A DNA stretch of 64,000 bases, from positions 3,596,001-3,660,000 of the forward strand of contig NZ_CP032543.1 of NCBI RefSeq assembly GCF_003610995.1, read 5' to 3'. Made by a program: the position numbers and the translations under genes. This DNA is from Streptomyces griseus subsp. griseus. Its GTDB lineage: Bacteria; Actinomycetota; Actinomycetes; Streptomycetales; Streptomycetaceae. The notes beneath the pieces were generated by a model. That model was not told the origin of the DNA. It saw nothing but the letters and a program-made list of their open reading frames with translations, and ran no database searches. How positions within the stretch are numbered: the first letter of the stretch is position 1; each line of letters starts with the position of its first letter. This document shows positions 63,418 to 64,000 of the stretch, in pieces.

Positions 63418-64000
63418 ATGGGCGAGTTCCTGGACGCGGCACTCGGCTTCCCCGCCGTCATCTTCGGCGCCGCACTCGTGGTCGTCGTCTGCTTCTGGCT
63501 GCTCGTGCTGGCCGGCGCCGCCGACCAGCACTCCTTCGACTCGGACCTCGACTCCGGCACGGTCGGCTTCGGCGGGGTACCCGTCACCGTCTCCGTATCG
63601 CTGGTCGTGGTCATCGGCTGGTTCGGCAGCCTGACCGGTACGGTCCTGGTGCACCGGCTCCCGGCCACGGGCGCCACCCGCGCGGTGCTCGCCGTCGCCG
63701 TACTCGCCGGATCGCTGTTCCTCGCCTGGGGAACCGTCCGCCTTCTCGCACACCTCTTCCGCCGGTACTTCCCGGCGGAACCTCCGCCATCGCGCCTGGA
63801 CTTCGTCGGACGCGTGTGCACCATCCGCACCGGGTCGGTCAGCTCCGTCTTCGGTCAGGCCGAGGTCGCCGCGGCCGACGGTTCGACGGCGATCGTCCAG
63901 GTCCGCCAGGCCCCCAGAGTCGCGCAACTCGCCGAGCTGCACGCCGAGGAGCGCCTCGCCTTCGGCAGCACGGGGCTCCTCTACGCCTACGACGAAGAGG
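63418..64000 (+). CDS. YqiJ/YuaF-like membrane protein, partial (cut by window end)
   Basis: At least 194 residues from ATG 63418, with GGGGGG upstream; no stop is reached. FGAALVVVVCFWLLVLAGAA and two further helices precede an OB-fold domain (LDFVGRVCTIRTGSVSSVFG). The type is found next to flotillins, so a second flotillin gene probably follows beyond the window. Confidence 0.8.
   Translation, partial: MGEFLDAALGFPAVIFGAALVVVVCFWLLVLAGAADQHSFDSDLDSGTVGFGGVPVTVSVSLVVVIGWFGSLTGTVLVHRLPATGATRAVLAVAVLAGSLFLAWGTVRLLAHLFRRYFPAEPPPSRLDFVGRVCTIRTGSVSSVFGQAEVAAADGSTAIVQVRQAPRVAQLAELHAEERLAFGSTGLLYAYDEE

Overview
This is a stretch of chromosome from a Streptomyces or very close actinomycete. The DNA is very GC-rich, with third codon positions almost always G or C. 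GTG starts are common, genes often overlap by one to four bases (ATGA, GTGA, TGATG), and a full conservon (cvnABCD plus a P450) is present. No tRNA, rRNA, CRISPR array, IS element or phage was seen.

Layout. 1-7.6 kb: a small-molecule operon (end of an adenylating enzyme, aminotransferase, fumarylacetoacetase-fold hydrolase, two FMN-dependent monooxygenases, the second frameshifted). It faces an aldo/keto reductase and an N-carbamoylputrescine-amidase-like nitrilase. The nitrilase is divergent from a LacI regulator, and two identical palindromic operators lie between them. 8.9-12.4 kb: a dead P450, then a three-gene WXG-like secretion cassette (short helical protein, 690-residue partner, lipoprotein). 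12.7-19.3 kb: the conservon with its promoter, a CYP157-type P450 without the ExxR motif, a CYP154-like P450 and a coupled crotonase. 19.3-24.3 kb: TerC protein, a VOC remnant, and a molybdate block (HTH-TOBE protein, ModA, fused ModBC). 24.4-27.7 kb: PH-domain protein, peptidoglycan amidase, amino-acid permease with a universal stress protein. 27.8-31.3 kb: a fused alpha-beta glycyl-tRNA synthetase, unusual for this group, beside an ABC-transporter remnant. 31.3-39.2 kb: antiporter, acyltransferase, DEAD-box helicase, cold-shock protein, MerR regulator, PAP2 protein and epimerase. 39.2-49.2 kb: a secreted ParB/Srx-like protein, then a two-component system next to a sugar/methyltransferase/molybdoenzyme locus. 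49.4-64 kb: SpoIIE-type phosphatase, hydrolase, PrxQ peroxiredoxin, NfeD-flotillin pair, replication-type HTH protein, small secreted proteins, KhtTU-like K+/H+ antiporter, TerB, PucR regulator, and the start of a YqiJ-like protein cut by the window edge.

How parts may work together. Molybdate import (21-24 kb) could supply the molybdopterin enzyme at 46 kb. The NfeD-flotillin genes at 53 kb and the YqiJ-like gene at 63 kb suggest two membrane-microdomain loci, and both regions carry the same 16-nt motif followed by a palindrome. Many genes have a TAGCGT/TAGGGT -10 box six to eight bases before the start codon, so they are probably leaderless.

Quality warning. Four otherwise healthy genes are each broken by one missing C in a C-run (4856, 6776, 10339, 23892). 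This looks more like sequencing error than decay. Three other segments (8.87, 20.5 and 31.0 kb) are true-looking gene remnants.
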